This document shows positions 16,239 to 25,770 of a DNA stretch of 64,000 nt, piece by piece. Below the pieces are notes generated by a model. That model saw nothing but the letters and a program-made list of their open reading frames with translations, was not told the origin of the DNA and ran no database searches. The position numbers and the translations under genes are program-made. Every line of letters begins with the position of its first letter. Position 1 is the first letter of the stretch. Source of the stretch: Accumulibacter sp964420975 (GTDB taxonomy: Bacteria; Pseudomonadota; Gammaproteobacteria; Burkholderiales; Rhodocyclaceae); NCBI GenBank assembly GCA_964420975.1, contig CAYQVH010000017.1, positions 19,023 through 83,022 of the forward strand, in the 5' to 3' direction.

Positions 16239-18200
16239 TCACGGAATGACGTCGCCGCCGTCGGCGCGCGCATGATTCGCCAACACCAGAACCTCTGACG
16301 GCGGCAGTTGGCGCACCTCGACGAACGCGATGCCGTCGCTCGTATACCGTACCGGCAGGCGGCTGCCGACCGCGTGAGCTCCGGTGTAAGCGCCTTGGTG
16401 GGCCGCTTGCGCCGAATTCAGCACGACTTGCAGGCTCGCCCCCGGCGGATTGAGCGTCGCGTCGACGAGAACGTCGGCGCCACGATTCTCCGCGCCATGG
16501 CCATTGACGACGCACAGCAGTTCCTCGTCGTCGAGCAGGCGCGACCAGGCGATCAGTTCGCCCGGCCCATGGCAGTCGAACAGCCGTCCAAGAAAGGCGA
16601 TCGGCCGCAGATACTGGCGGCCGCGGCGCAGGGCGGGGAACTGCGCGCGCACGGCGTTGATCGCGGCGATGCGCAGGTACGCCGGGCTCTGTTCGTCGAA
16701 GCAGTGCCGGCCGGCCGTACCGAAGGGGCCAAAGCCGGGCAACTCGAGGTCGGTCGCCGGCAGCAGGCTGTCGCGCCCACCGCGACGGGGATGCTCGGGG
16801 CCGAACATCGCTTCCCGCAGGTAACGATCCGAAGTTTTCCACTCGGGTAGCCAGACGCGTTCGGCCGCCTCGGGTCCGCCGAGACTCTGCTCGCTGCCGT
16901 AGTAAAGGCACGGAATGCCGAGTGTGAGCGCCTGCACGGCGACGGCGGCGGCAATCTGATGCGTGGACGCCGCCTCGCTCGAGAAGCGCAGTTTCTGGCC
17001 AAAGACGTGGTCGTGGTCGTCGACGATCGAAACGTGGCGGCGACCGAGGTTGCGGTGCGATCCCATGCCCGGAGAATGGGCGTCGAAACCGTCGAAGTAG
17101 GCGCGCGGAGGTAGCAATCCCTTGGCGACGCCGTTGATCGTCGGCCGCATCTCGCCGATGTCGAGCGCGGCGTTGAGGTTGCGTTCGAGGACGTCGAGGT
17201 AGCGGTCTTCGGCGTAGTCGCCGCCTGCGACCTCGCCGACGAGAAAGAAGTCGTCCTTGCCGAGGTTGCTGGCAAACTCCTTGATCGCGCCGCAAAAGTT
17301 GCGCGCGTCCTCCAGCGAGACGTGCTTCAGCGTGTCGATGCGGAAGCCGTCGCAATCGGTCAGCGCGATCCAGTATTTGTAGCAGCGCGCCAGGTCGGAC
17401 AGCGCGCGCTCCAGCCGGAAGTCGCGCAAGGTGATGAAGTCGCTGCGCTTGTGTTCGGCTTGCGGGTCGTCGAGGTCGCCGGCGCCGAGGCTGCCGCTGC
17501 CGGCGCGCGTATAGTCCTCCGAATTCTGCAGTTCGCGCGGCCAGACGCCGTCTTCAGCGCCTGCGATGGCGCCGATCGTCTGACCGTGATCGCCGAGCCA
17601 GGAGCCGAAGTCGTAACGGCCGGTGGTGTAGTGCGGCGTCCACACGTCTCCCGGCGTTCCCGGCGGGTAAACCCAGTTGCAGCCGGAGTGATTGAAGATG
17701 ATGTCGAGGATGACGCGCAGCCCGCTCTGATGCGCTTCGGCGACCAGCGCCACAAGGTCGGCGCGGGTACCGAAACGCGGATCGACGTCGAGAAAATCCT
17801 GCACCCCGTAGCCGTGGTAACTGTCGAGGTGCCCGCGCTGCTTGAAGACCGGACTCAGCCACAAGGCGGTGACCCCGAGCCGTTTCAGATAGCCGAGCTT
17901 GGAACGCACGCCGGCGAGGGTTCCCCCCTGCCAGCGCGCTGCTCCCGACTCCGCCCAGCGGTCCCAGCGCCACGGCTGACCGTCGGCCATGGCGGGTCGC
18001 GCTGCCGACAACTGATCGCGATCGAGCCGCGGTCGTGAGGCTTCACCGGCGTCGCTGAAGCGATCGACAAGCAGGAAGTAGAGCACCTGATCGCGCCAAT
18101 CGCCTGGCGAACGGAAATAGCGCTGTCGGCGCGGCAGCCGGACGTTGTCGCGGACGCTGTCCGGGCGCGGGTGTTTGAGAGCCTGTTTGGCAAACGACAT
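16239..18200 (-). CDS. GH13 alpha-amylase family glycosidase
   Basis: A 653-aa cytoplasmic-looking glycoside hydrolase family 13 enzyme with no signal peptide. The (beta/alpha)8 barrel motifs are visible: VDRFSD at the start, VILDIIFNHSG (region I), GFRIDTLKHV with the catalytic Asp (region II), FFLVGEVAGGD with the acid/base Glu (region III) and SIVDDHDHV (region IV). It should hydrolyse or transfer alpha-glucans such as glycogen or maltodextrin. The start at 18200 (MSFAKQALKHPRPD) has AGGAG upstream; the frame is open further up but without similarity. It stands alone. Confidence 0.92.
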   Translation of the reverse strand: MSFAKQALKHPRPDSVRDNVRLPRRQRYFRSPGDWRDQVLYFLLVDRFSDAGEASRPRLDRDQLSAARPAMADGQPWRWDRWAESGAARWQGGTLAGVRSKLGYLKRLGVTALWLSPVFKQRGHLDSYHGYGVQDFLDVDPRFGTRADLVALVAEAHQSGLRVILDIIFNHSGCNWVYPPGTPGDVWTPHYTTGRYDFGSWLGDHGQTIGAIAGAEDGVWPRELQNSEDYTRAGSGSLGAGDLDDPQAEHKRSDFITLRDFRLERALSDLARCYKYWIALTDCDGFRIDTLKHVSLEDARNFCGAIKEFASNLGKDDFFLVGEVAGGDYAEDRYLDVLERNLNAALDIGEMRPTINGVAKGLLPPRAYFDGFDAHSPGMGSHRNLGRRHVSIVDDHDHVFGQKLRFSSEAASTHQIAAAVAVQALTLGIPCLYYGSEQSLGGPEAAERVWLPEWKTSDRYLREAMFGPEHPRRGGRDSLLPATDLELPGFGPFGTAGRHCFDEQSPAYLRIAAINAVRAQFPALRRGRQYLRPIAFLGRLFDCHGPGELIAWSRLLDDEELLCVVNGHGAENRGADVLVDATLNPPGASLQVVLNSAQAAHQGAYTGAHAVGSRLPVRYTSDGIAFVEVRQLPPSEVLVLANHARADGGDVIP

Positions 18201-18424
18201 GGTGGCGACTCCTGGTTGGCGAGCGTTGGAAAGTGCGCTTCGGCACGAGACAATGCACATTAAAAAGGATACTTGGCGGACTTGCCAGTAGCTGTCGGCG
18301 AAAGCCCGCAGGGCTCGTCCACCGGCGGCGACGATTGCCCGCCAGGGCGTATTCCGCAAGCATCACGCGACTCGCCTGGGCAAGGCCAACAGCGGCCAGA
18401 GCAGCGTATACTGCCGGTTTGCCG

Positions 18425-19414
18425 ATGATTTCACTTGCCGCCGTGCTGTTCTTCCGCCGCCGCCGTTTCTGGTTTGTTGTCGTCCTGTTGCTGTGCGCAC
18501 CCCCGACGGCCCTCGCCGGCGTGGCGATCGCGCTCAATTCCGCCGATGGAACGATCAGCTTGATCGACACCGACACCTATCAGGTGACCGGCAAGGCGAA
18601 CGTCTGCAAGGAGCCGCATCACCTGATGCCAACGCCCGACGACAAGTCGGTGATCGTTGCCTGTGCGGCGTCCAACCAGCTGGTTTTTTTCGATCCTGTC
18701 ACCGGTCGCGAGCAGAAGCGCTTGCGCAACATCTCGGACCCCTACCAGCTCGGCTTCTCGCCCGACCGCAAGTGGTTCGTCACGACCTCGCTGCGTCTGG
18801 ACCGGGTCGACCTCTACGACGCGAAGGATTTCCAGCTCAAGGGCCGCTTGCCGGCGCCACGAACGCCTTCGCACATGGCTTTCGACAACGCCAGCGAGTT
18901 CGTTTTCGTCACCCTGCAGGAGTCGAACGAGGTGATGGCGATTCATCTCGGCACGCAGCGCGTCGCGTGGGTGATGCCGGTGGCGGAGACGCCGGCGGGA
19001 ATTGCCATGGCGCCGGACAATCGCCATCTGCTGGTCGCCAGCATGGGCGAAGGCGTCGTCGAAGTAATCGACTGGCGTTTTCAGCAAAGTGTGAAAAAGA
19101 TCCCGGCCGACACCGCCACTCACAACCTGCAGCCGAAAGGCGATCGGCGCCACTTTTTCGTTTCCAATCGCAGCGTCAATGGCAGCATCTCGGTGCTCGA
19201 CACCAAGACGATGACGATCGTCGACCGATTCGACCTGCCAGGCGGCCCGGACGACATGATGGTACGTGCCGACGGCAGGGAACTCTGGGCGACGGCCCGC
19301 TTTGCCCGCCGCGTGCAGGTGGTTGATCTCGCCACCAAGACCCTCAAGGCGTCGATTCCGGTCGGCAGTTCGCCACACGGGGTCTTCTTTCTCGACCACG
19401 CCGGGCTGCGATGA
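18425..19414 (+). CDS. YncE-like beta-propeller protein
   Basis: A 329-aa protein with an N-terminal signal or anchor (RRFWFVVVLLLCAPPTALAG). Repeated blade motifs follow: SLIDTDTYQVTGKANV, VFFDPVTGREQKRL, SVLDTKTMTIVDRFDL and QVVDLATKTLKASIPV. These are typical of YVTN/YncE-type seven-bladed propellers in the periplasm. Such proteins are binding scaffolds, often beside secreted or surface-modifying enzymes. It overlaps the following deacetylase gene by ATGA, so the two are coupled and may act together outside the membrane. Confidence 0.85.
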   Translation: MISLAAVLFFRRRRFWFVVVLLLCAPPTALAGVAIALNSADGTISLIDTDTYQVTGKANVCKEPHHLMPTPDDKSVIVACAASNQLVFFDPVTGREQKRLRNISDPYQLGFSPDRKWFVTTSLRLDRVDLYDAKDFQLKGRLPAPRTPSHMAFDNASEFVFVTLQESNEVMAIHLGTQRVAWVMPVAETPAGIAMAPDNRHLLVASMGEGVVEVIDWRFQQSVKKIPADTATHNLQPKGDRRHFFVSNRSVNGSISVLDTKTMTIVDRFDLPGGPDDMMVRADGRELWATARFARRVQVVDLATKTLKASIPVGSSPHGVFFLDHAGLR

Positions 19415-20166
19415 CGGCACGACGGCGTTTCTTCCGGCTCTGGCCACGGGTGGCGCTGCTGCTCTGCAGCCTCGCCGGCGCGGCGCTTGCCTCGGCGGCG
19501 TGCAAGGGAACGCTGTACCTGACCTTTGATACCGGCAACATGCGACACGCCGAATGGATCGCCGAGACCTTGGCCAGACAGGGCGTGAAAGCGACCTTCT
19601 TTCTGGCGAACGAGAAAACCTTCCGCGGCGACTACGCGCTCGACGCCGCGTGGGCGCCGTACTGGCAGGCGCGCGTCGCCGAGGGCCACGCCTTTGGCAG
19701 CCATACCTGGCGCCATGGCAGCTTCCGCGAAGACTACGGCGATCGAGTGCGCTACCGCCTGCTCGACGGCCAGTCCGAGCTGCTCGACGCGCGCGCGCTC
19801 TGCGACGAGCTGAGGCGGCCCGACAAACGGTTCGAGGAGCTCACCGGCCGGACATTCGACCCGGTCTGGCGTGCCCCTGGCGGTCGCACGACGCGCAACA
19901 CGCTGGCAGCCGCCGAAGCCTGCGGTTACCGCCACGTCGCTTGGGCGGCGGCCGGCTTTCTCGGTGATGAACTGCCGTCCGAAACCTATCCGAACGCCCT
20001 GCTCCTGCAACGTGCGCTCGACCGTCTGCGTGATGGCGACGTGATCGTCGCTCATCTCGGCATCTGGTCACGCAAGGACCCGTTTGCGCCGATGCTCGAG
20101 CCGTTGCTGAGCGGCCTGCGGGCCAAAGGCTTCTGTTTTTCCACCCGCCGCGGGCAGGCACGATGA
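19411..20166 (+). CDS. Polysaccharide deacetylase (NodB-like)
   Basis: A 251-aa NodB-homology protein with an N-terminal signal (VALLLCSLAGAALASAAC). Motif 1 reads TLYLTFDTGN (FDTG where FDDG is usual), motif 2 is FGSHTWRHGSF with the two metal histidines, and motif 3 is VWRAPGGRTTRN. It would remove acetyl groups from a polysaccharide or peptidoglycan in the periplasm. The altered motif 1 keeps one Asp. It is coupled upstream to a beta-propeller gene and downstream to a sterol-desaturase-family gene by 4-base overlaps. Confidence 0.85.
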   Translation: MTARRRFFRLWPRVALLLCSLAGAALASAACKGTLYLTFDTGNMRHAEWIAETLARQGVKATFFLANEKTFRGDYALDAAWAPYWQARVAEGHAFGSHTWRHGSFREDYGDRVRYRLLDGQSELLDARALCDELRRPDKRFEELTGRTFDPVWRAPGGRTTRNTLAAAEACGYRHVAWAAAGFLGDELPSETYPNALLLQRALDRLRDGDVIVAHLGIWSRKDPFAPMLEPLLSGLRAKGFCFSTRRGQAR

Positions 20167-21161
20167 TCGAGCCCCTGCTCGAAACCTTCGTCGCCGTCCA
20201 GGGCTGGCTGCTCGACCGCGTCGTACAGCCGCCGCTGCTCGCCCTCGGGCTCGGCAGTTACATCGAACTCGCCTTTGACGGCATCGAGCTCTTCCTTTGT
20301 GGCTTGTTGCAACTTGGCTTTGCCTACCTGCTGTTGCGCCCGCTCGAAGCGCTGTGGCCGATCGAGGTCTGGCCCGACCGCAAGGCCGTGCGGGTGGACA
20401 TCCTTTACTCTTTCCTCGACCGTCTGGGCGTCATTCCGCTGCTCGTCTTCGGGCTGCTGTCACCGTTGATCGCGGGAGTCGACGGCTGGTTGCGCCTGGC
20501 TGGCGTCATTCCGCCGCAGCTCGAAGACTTCTTGCCGGGGCTCGAAGACCGGCCGCTGCTCAGCTTTCTGGTCTATGTGCTGCTCCTCGACCTCGCCGAA
20601 TACTGGCGCCACCGCCTTTCGCATACCTGGCGCTGGTGGTGGGCCTTGCACGCCATCCACCATACGCAGCGGCAGATGACGCTGTGGACCGACAGCCGCA
20701 ACCATCTGTTGGACGATCTCAGCGGAGGCGTCTGGTTCGCCGTCGTTGCCTTGCTGATCGGCGTTCCTCCCGGTCATTTCGTCGGCTTGCTGATCCTCGT
20801 CAAGACGGTGGAGAATCTCTCGCACGTCAACGCGCGACTGTCGTTCGGCGACCTCGGTGAGCGCCTTCTCGTCAGCCCGCGTTACCATCGCTGGCATCAC
20901 GCGCTAGACTTGCCGCCAGGCGATCGTTTCCGTTTCGGCTGCAACTTTGCCGTCCTCTTTCCGGTCTGGGACTGGCTTTTCGGCACGCAGTACCGGGAGC
21001 CAAACTTGCCACCGACCGGCGTCAGCCACGGACCGCTGCCGGATACCGCCGCCGACAGCGGTTTCTGGCGCCAGCAGTGGGAAGGACTGGCGGCCATGCT
21101 GCAGGCCTTGCGACCACGTACCGCCGACCGTCGACCGGCAAGCGGAACAAGCACTTATTGA
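20163..21161 (+). CDS. Sterol desaturase / fatty acid hydroxylase family membrane protein
   Basis: A 332-aa integral membrane di-iron enzyme. The histidine clusters that bind iron are present: HRLSH, HAIHHTQRQ and HRWHHAL, plus further histidines in the C-terminal part (SHGPLPD). Several hydrophobic segments precede the first cluster. The family hydroxylates or desaturates lipid chains; the substrate is not evident. It is third in a tight operon after the propeller and deacetylase, which suggests an envelope lipid or glycolipid role. Confidence 0.88.
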   Translation: MIEPLLETFVAVQGWLLDRVVQPPLLALGLGSYIELAFDGIELFLCGLLQLGFAYLLLRPLEALWPIEVWPDRKAVRVDILYSFLDRLGVIPLLVFGLLSPLIAGVDGWLRLAGVIPPQLEDFLPGLEDRPLLSFLVYVLLLDLAEYWRHRLSHTWRWWWALHAIHHTQRQMTLWTDSRNHLLDDLSGGVWFAVVALLIGVPPGHFVGLLILVKTVENLSHVNARLSFGDLGERLLVSPRYHRWHHALDLPPGDRFRFGCNFAVLFPVWDWLFGTQYREPNLPPTGVSHGPLPDTAADSGFWRQQWEGLAAMLQALRPRTADRRPASGTSTY

Positions 21162-21190
21162 CCAATTGACGACGCCAGCAGGGATCTCAC

Positions 21191-21733
21191 ATGCTCGAAA
21201 AAGCTCGCTCCTTCGCGCTCGCTGCGCACGGGGCTCAGATGTACGGTTCACGACCGTACGCCTTTCACCTCGATGCCGTTGCCCGACTGCTCGCGCCTTG
21301 GGGTGCCGAGGCGCAGGTGATCGCGTACCTGCACGACGTGGTCGAAGACACGCCAGTCAGCGAAGGCGAGATCCGCCAACACTTCGGGGCCTTGGTCGCC
21401 GACTGCGTCAGCCTGCTCACTGATCCGCCGGGCAAGCTGCGCGCCGAGCGCAAGGCGCGTGCCTACGCCAAACTGGCCGGGGTTTCCGGAGCCGGCGAGC
21501 TGGCTTTGGTCGTCAAGACGGCGGATCGGCTGGCCAACGTCCGTTGTTGCCTGATCGACGACCGGCGCGCTCTGCACGAAGTCTATCGCGGCGAGCACGC
21601 GGCTTTCCGCGCGGCAGCGTATCGTCCTGGGCTGTGCGACGCCTTGTGGGCGGAACTCGATACCTTGTTGGCCCTTGATCCGACGACGACCGTCACTGCC
21701 TCCGGCTCGAGCACGAGCCCCGAGGACGTCTAG
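21191..21733 (+). CDS. Small HD-domain hydrolase, SpoT/Mesh1-like
   Basis: A 180-aa single-domain protein. HLDAVARLL, the HD pair in VIAYLHDVVEDT, FGALVADCVSLLTD and LVVKTADRLANVRCCL match the hydrolase half of RelA/SpoT. Stand-alone versions (Mesh1/SAH type) hydrolyse (p)ppGpp. No synthetase, TGS or ACT domain is present. Whether it acts on alarmones cannot be shown from the sequence alone. The next gene starts at a GTG overlapping its stop. Confidence 0.82.
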   Translation: MLEKARSFALAAHGAQMYGSRPYAFHLDAVARLLAPWGAEAQVIAYLHDVVEDTPVSEGEIRQHFGALVADCVSLLTDPPGKLRAERKARAYAKLAGVSGAGELALVVKTADRLANVRCCLIDDRRALHEVYRGEHAAFRAAAYRPGLCDALWAELDTLLALDPTTTVTASGSSTSPEDV

Positions 21734-22092
21734 TGTCGAGCCCCCGTTACCGGCTCGCCGCGGCTGCGCTTGGCGCGGCTCTTGTCGTCGGTGGCTGTTT
21801 CCCCGGCCCGGAAAGGGTCGGCGAGCTGACGTTGGCGACGATGCAGGGACGCTTTCGCAGCGATCCGCAACTGAAGGCGAGCGGCGCCGAAGTCGTTTCG
21901 GTCAAGGTTACCGGCGGCAGCCGCACGCGATACGCCGCGATCGCCAGCATCCGTCACGGCGACAAGACGTACGACGTGCCCGTCACGGTCGTCCTGGACG
22001 GTTTCAATCTCGAATGGTTCGCCGAGCCGACGGCGTTCGACTTCCTGCCAAAAGCAAAGCCACCTGCCTCTGCGGAGCAGATTCCCCGCTGA
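21733..22092 (+). CDS. Small lipoprotein of unknown function
   Basis: A 119-aa protein starting at a GTG that overlaps the stop of the HD hydrolase gene. The N-terminus (RLAAAALGAALVVGGCFPGP) is a lipoprotein signal with the lipobox VGGC, so the mature protein starts at Cys and is membrane anchored in the periplasm. The remainder is basic and ends in a short Pro/Ala-rich tail. No domain is recognised. Confidence 0.72.
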   Translation: MSSPRYRLAAAALGAALVVGGCFPGPERVGELTLATMQGRFRSDPQLKASGAEVVSVKVTGGSRTRYAAIASIRHGDKTYDVPVTVVLDGFNLEWFAEPTAFDFLPKAKPPASAEQIPR

Positions 22093-22210
22093 GCCGAGCT
22101 CTCGGCAAGCCCGTGAGGCGCGTCGATCGGCGCCGGCAGCAGGCTCCGGCCCCCCTGAGGTACAATACGCGCCCCTTTGGCAACTTGATGATTTTTTAAG
22201 AGGTTTAGTC

Positions 22211-23833
22211 GTGCTCGTCGCCAGTAATGTGACCATGCAGTTCGGGGTCAAACCCCTTTTTGAGAATGTCTCGCTGAAGTTCGGCGAGGGCTATCGTTAC
22301 GGCCTGATCGGCGCCAACGGCTCGGGCAAGTCAACGTTCATGAAGATCCTCGACGGCGAACTCGAACCGACGGCCGGCAACGTCAGCAAGGAGTTGCACG
22401 AACGCATGGCGTATCTGCGCCAGGATCAGTTCGCCTTCGAGCAGCAGCGCGTGATCGACGTCGTGATGATGGGGCACGCCGAAATGTGGACGTGCAGGCT
22501 CGAAAAGGACGCCATCTACGCCAACCCCGAGGCGAGCGAAGACGACTACCTGCACGCCGCCGAGCTGGAAAGCCGTTTCGCCGAATACGGCGGCTACACC
22601 GCCGAAGCGCGTGCCGGAGAACTGCTGCTCGGGGTCGGTATTCCCGCCGAGCAACACGAGGGACCGATGCGCGACGTGGCTCCTGGCTGGAAACTGCGCG
22701 TACTGCTCTGCCAAGCGCTGTTTGCCGACCCGGACATCCTGCTGCTCGACGAACCGACCAACAACCTCGACCTGGCGACGATCCGCTGGCTGGAGAACGT
22801 GATCAGCGAGCGCAGCAGCACGATGGTGATCATCTCGCACGACCGCCACTTCCTGAATCAGGTGTGCACACACATGGCCGACCTCGATTACGGAAAGATC
22901 ACCGTTTATCCCGGCAACTACGACGACTTCATGGAAGCGTCGGCGCAGGCGCGTGAACGCCAGCAGAACGCCAACGCCAAGGCCAAGGAACGGATCGCCG
23001 AGCTGCAGACCTTTGTCCGCCGTTTTTCGGCCAATGCCTCGAAGGCGAAACAGGCGACCTCGCGCCTGAAGTTGATCGAGAAGTTGAAGCCCGAAGACGT
23101 CAAGCCGTCGTCGCGCCAATACCCGTGGATCCGCTTCGAGTTCGACGACAAGGAAAAGCTGCACCGACAGGCGGTCGAGATCGATCAGTTGAGCTTCGCC
23201 TATCCCGGCAGCTCGCGCCCGATCATCGACCGACTGACGCTGACCCTCAACGGCGGCGACCGGCTGGCGATCATCGGCGAGAACGGCGTCGGCAAGAGTA
23301 CGCTGCTCAAGCTGCTGATGGGCGAGTTGAAACCTCAGCGGGGCAGCATCAAGTGGGCTGAAAAGGCACGTCCGGCGTACTACGCCCAGGATCACGCGCA
23401 GGAGTTCGCCAGCGACAAAACGCTGACCGACTGGATCGCAGGCTATGCGCGCGCCAGCCTGGCCGACGGCGAAGACCTCGAAACGCTGATTCGCGGCACG
23501 CTCGGCCGCCTGCTCTTTTCCGGCAACGAAGTGCGTAAACCAGTACGCGTGATCTCCGGCGGCGAGCAGGGGCGCATGCTCTTCGGCAAGATGATGCTGT
23601 CAAAGGCGAACGTGTTGGTGATGGACGAACCGACCAACCACCTCGACATGGAGTCGATCGAGTCGCTCAACACGGCGCTCGAGAAATACAGGGGAACGCT
23701 GATCTTCGTCTCGCACGACCGCGAGTTCGTTTCCTCACTGGCGACCCGGATTCTCGAAATCCGCCTCGATGGTCGGATCGTCACCTACCCCGGCACTTAC
23801 GAAGAGTACCTCGGCAGTCAGGGATTGGTCTGA
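22211..23833 (+). CDS. ybiT: ABC-F ATPase, YbiT type
   Basis: A 540-aa soluble protein with two ABC ATPase domains and no membrane region. Walker A motifs are GANGSGKST and GENGVGKST, Walker B segments are ILLLDEPTNNLDL and VLVMDEPTNHLDM, and between them lies the charged linker (QNANAKAKERIAELQTFVRR). ABC-F proteins bind the ribosomal E site and relieve translational stalling. The start is GTG with AAGAGG upstream. A -10 like TACAAT at 22161-22166 precedes it in a context common for betaproteobacterial promoters. A diverged duplicate of its 3' end lies at about 40815-41012. Confidence 0.93.
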   Translation: MLVASNVTMQFGVKPLFENVSLKFGEGYRYGLIGANGSGKSTFMKILDGELEPTAGNVSKELHERMAYLRQDQFAFEQQRVIDVVMMGHAEMWTCRLEKDAIYANPEASEDDYLHAAELESRFAEYGGYTAEARAGELLLGVGIPAEQHEGPMRDVAPGWKLRVLLCQALFADPDILLLDEPTNNLDLATIRWLENVISERSSTMVIISHDRHFLNQVCTHMADLDYGKITVYPGNYDDFMEASAQARERQQNANAKAKERIAELQTFVRRFSANASKAKQATSRLKLIEKLKPEDVKPSSRQYPWIRFEFDDKEKLHRQAVEIDQLSFAYPGSSRPIIDRLTLTLNGGDRLAIIGENGVGKSTLLKLLMGELKPQRGSIKWAEKARPAYYAQDHAQEFASDKTLTDWIAGYARASLADGEDLETLIRGTLGRLLFSGNEVRKPVRVISGGEQGRMLFGKMMLSKANVLVMDEPTNHLDMESIESLNTALEKYRGTLIFVSHDREFVSSLATRILEIRLDGRIVTYPGTYEEYLGSQGLV

Positions 23834-23950
23834 CCGTCGTCGCGTCGCCCCAGCTAGCGTTGTGGGTTGCGGCCACTTCGGGGTATTCGACGGGGTAACG
23901 GCACGACGTGGCGGCGCGGCAGCTGAGCGTGTAGTCGCCGAGCACCGACG

Positions 23951-25318
23951 TCATCCGCATCGGTGACGTGGCTCCGGTGCACAACGTGCGTCACCTCGAG
24001 CGCGGCTCCGGTTTCCACCGCCGAGGGCTGCCGCGGCGAACAGGCTTGCGATCAACAGCCCCATGGCGTCGGGTTCGCTAATCGATGCCGCGCCTGCATC
24101 ATCGATACCGATCCCCAAGCTGTCGAGAAGCCCGGTGACACCTTCCGGCCAATGCTGGATCCCGGTGAAGCCGAAGAACTCGTAGTCGACCAAATCGCGA
24201 TCAATATCGACGGCCCCACGCGAGAAGACCTCGCAGCCCTCGGCTACGGGCTTCGATCCCCATCTGAACGCCGTGCTAGGGATGACCTTCCCGGTTCCGT
24301 CTGCTCTAACCCCCGCCAACATGGTCAGGAAGTGCACTTCTTGCCGACTGCAAGGGTTGTCAAAGAACTCCAACTCGTCGACATGCTCATCCAGATCGTT
24401 GTCGGTAAGGCGAGAGGCAAGCTCGGTCACGTATCCCGATCCGGGTGCTGCCAAGTGGCCATCACGCGAGAACTCCTCATCGAGGTACCAGCGGAGGTTG
24501 TCGCGCACCGGAAATGGACGCCGGAACAGGTCGACAAGGTACTGGTAACCCCCCGGAGGTGGGTCGGAGTAGGTTGGGTTGGGCGAGCGGCCCTTCTGGT
24601 CCTTCAGGCCGGGGTCCAACGAGGCTTCCGGATCGTAGGTGACGAGATTGAGCCAGTTGAAGTGGTCGTAGCCTCCGAGCAGGGCAGCGTCGTCGAGCGA
24701 CAGCCCAATGACTTCGCCGGGCGACACCTCGAGCTTAGGTTGGAAGTAGGCATACATGCCCTTCTTGCCTGGCCCGGTATCGTTGATCGAGACCGACACC
24801 GATTTGCGAACGACATCGTGGAAGCCCCATTGCTTCGTGGTTGCACTCACACAGTCGTAGCAGTCGATGTCGTAGTACCGCTCCGACCCGCCAAATGTGC
24901 GAACCGCCTTTCGGACCGACATGCCGCCTCCCACGCCGCTCCTCCACGCAAGCTCGAGATAGTCTCTCTCAACATAGCCACCACCACCGGACCAGTTGTC
25001 GATCTCCACAAGCCATCGCCCAGGTTCCACCCGCGAGAAGCTCTCCGATTGAGGACCGAGATGCCAGACTTTCGAACCCGTGGTGAAAGAGAGCTGGACT
25101 GCGTGTCCCTCCTCTTCCTCGTCGTCCTCTCCACGCGGAATGCCCTGCACGAGGGTCACGCTGCCGCGGTAGGTTCCGACGCCCATCCCGTAGGGGGGCT
25201 CGTATCGGTACCAGTTGCCCCCGGAGACCGTGAAGTCGATGCGCGTGACTGAGCCGCCATAGGCGCTTGCGCAGCAGAGGGCTCCGACGACGAAGGCAGA
25301 CAGGCAATGTCGCATCAC
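23951..25318 (-). CDS. Secreted hypothetical protein with PEP-CTERM-like sorting tail
   Basis: A 455-aa protein with a signal peptide (MRHCLSAFVVGALCCASAYG). A long Tyr/Asp/Gly-rich region without recognised domains follows. The C-terminus has SEPDAMGLLIASLFAAAALG followed by GGNRSRARGD: a Pro/Glu-containing start, a hydrophobic stretch and a basic cluster. This is the layout of a PEP-CTERM signal recognised by the exosortase/archaeosortase system in biofilm-forming Gram-negatives. The motif is SEP rather than PEP, and about 15 extra residues follow the basic cluster, so sorting is likely but not certain. No exosortase gene is in the window. Codon use is less GC-rich than that of its neighbours. 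Confidence 0.6.
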   Translation of the reverse strand: MMRHCLSAFVVGALCCASAYGGSVTRIDFTVSGGNWYRYEPPYGMGVGTYRGSVTLVQGIPRGEDDEEEEGHAVQLSFTTGSKVWHLGPQSESFSRVEPGRWLVEIDNWSGGGGYVERDYLELAWRSGVGGGMSVRKAVRTFGGSERYYDIDCYDCVSATTKQWGFHDVVRKSVSVSINDTGPGKKGMYAYFQPKLEVSPGEVIGLSLDDAALLGGYDHFNWLNLVTYDPEASLDPGLKDQKGRSPNPTYSDPPPGGYQYLVDLFRRPFPVRDNLRWYLDEEFSRDGHLAAPGSGYVTELASRLTDNDLDEHVDELEFFDNPCSRQEVHFLTMLAGVRADGTGKVIPSTAFRWGSKPVAEGCEVFSRGAVDIDRDLVDYEFFGFTGIQHWPEGVTGLLDSLGIGIDDAGAASISEPDAMGLLIASLFAAAALGGGNRSRARGDARCAPEPRHRCG

Positions 25319-25407
25319 ACTTCCTCCAAGGCTTCGGGTCGACCGTAGCGGCGATCGTACGGAAAGGTAATTCTAAGCCATCGCTCGACACTTGGCTGCG
25401 CCAGCGG

Positions 25408-25440
25408 ATCGGCGCCGCACTGCCCGGCCGCCACCCACAG
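25408..25440 (+). repeat. 33-bp dispersed repeat, copy 1
   Basis: This stretch and 38136-38168 agree at 29 of 33 positions, and all four differences are C here against T there. The core GCACTGCCCGG is identical. Both copies lie in long non-coding stretches that also contain gene fragments. The function is unknown. Confidence 0.55.
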
Positions 25441-25666
25441 GGGCGAGCCACGCGACGGACAACAGCTTTTTCTGTCACGGCATCTGCCTCGGCAAGCACG
25501 GCCTTCGTGCGCTACCGCCAGCGCCGTGATCGCGGAGCGCAGCGGCGAATTTCCCGCCAGCGCACCGTCGTCACGAGGTCGGTGTCGGCGTGGCGGCGGA
25601 ATCAGCGCGGCCAAGCGGCCCGGCCGTTCGCGGAGCGTCGGATCTGGCTGGCGCGTCATCGTCGGC

Positions 25667-25770
25667 GAGGGCGCGAGTAAGGCGCACCAGTCGATCATCG
25701 ATCCGCTCGATCGCACAACCCACTTCATCCACGGGTTCCCGCAGTACGCGATCCTGATCGCGCTGTTCAA
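25667..25770 (+). pseudogene. suhB-like (inositol monophosphatase) fragment
   Basis: One frame reads EGASKAHQSIIDPLDRTTH continuing with FIHGFPQYAILIALF. This is the metal-binding signature region of inositol-1-monophosphatase SuhB, whose usual form is IIDPLDGTTNF followed by HGFPQY. Only about 35 residues of a protein of about 260 are present. The Gly and Asn of the DGTTNF motif are changed to Arg and His. It is a decayed partial copy, not a gene. Confidence 0.65.
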
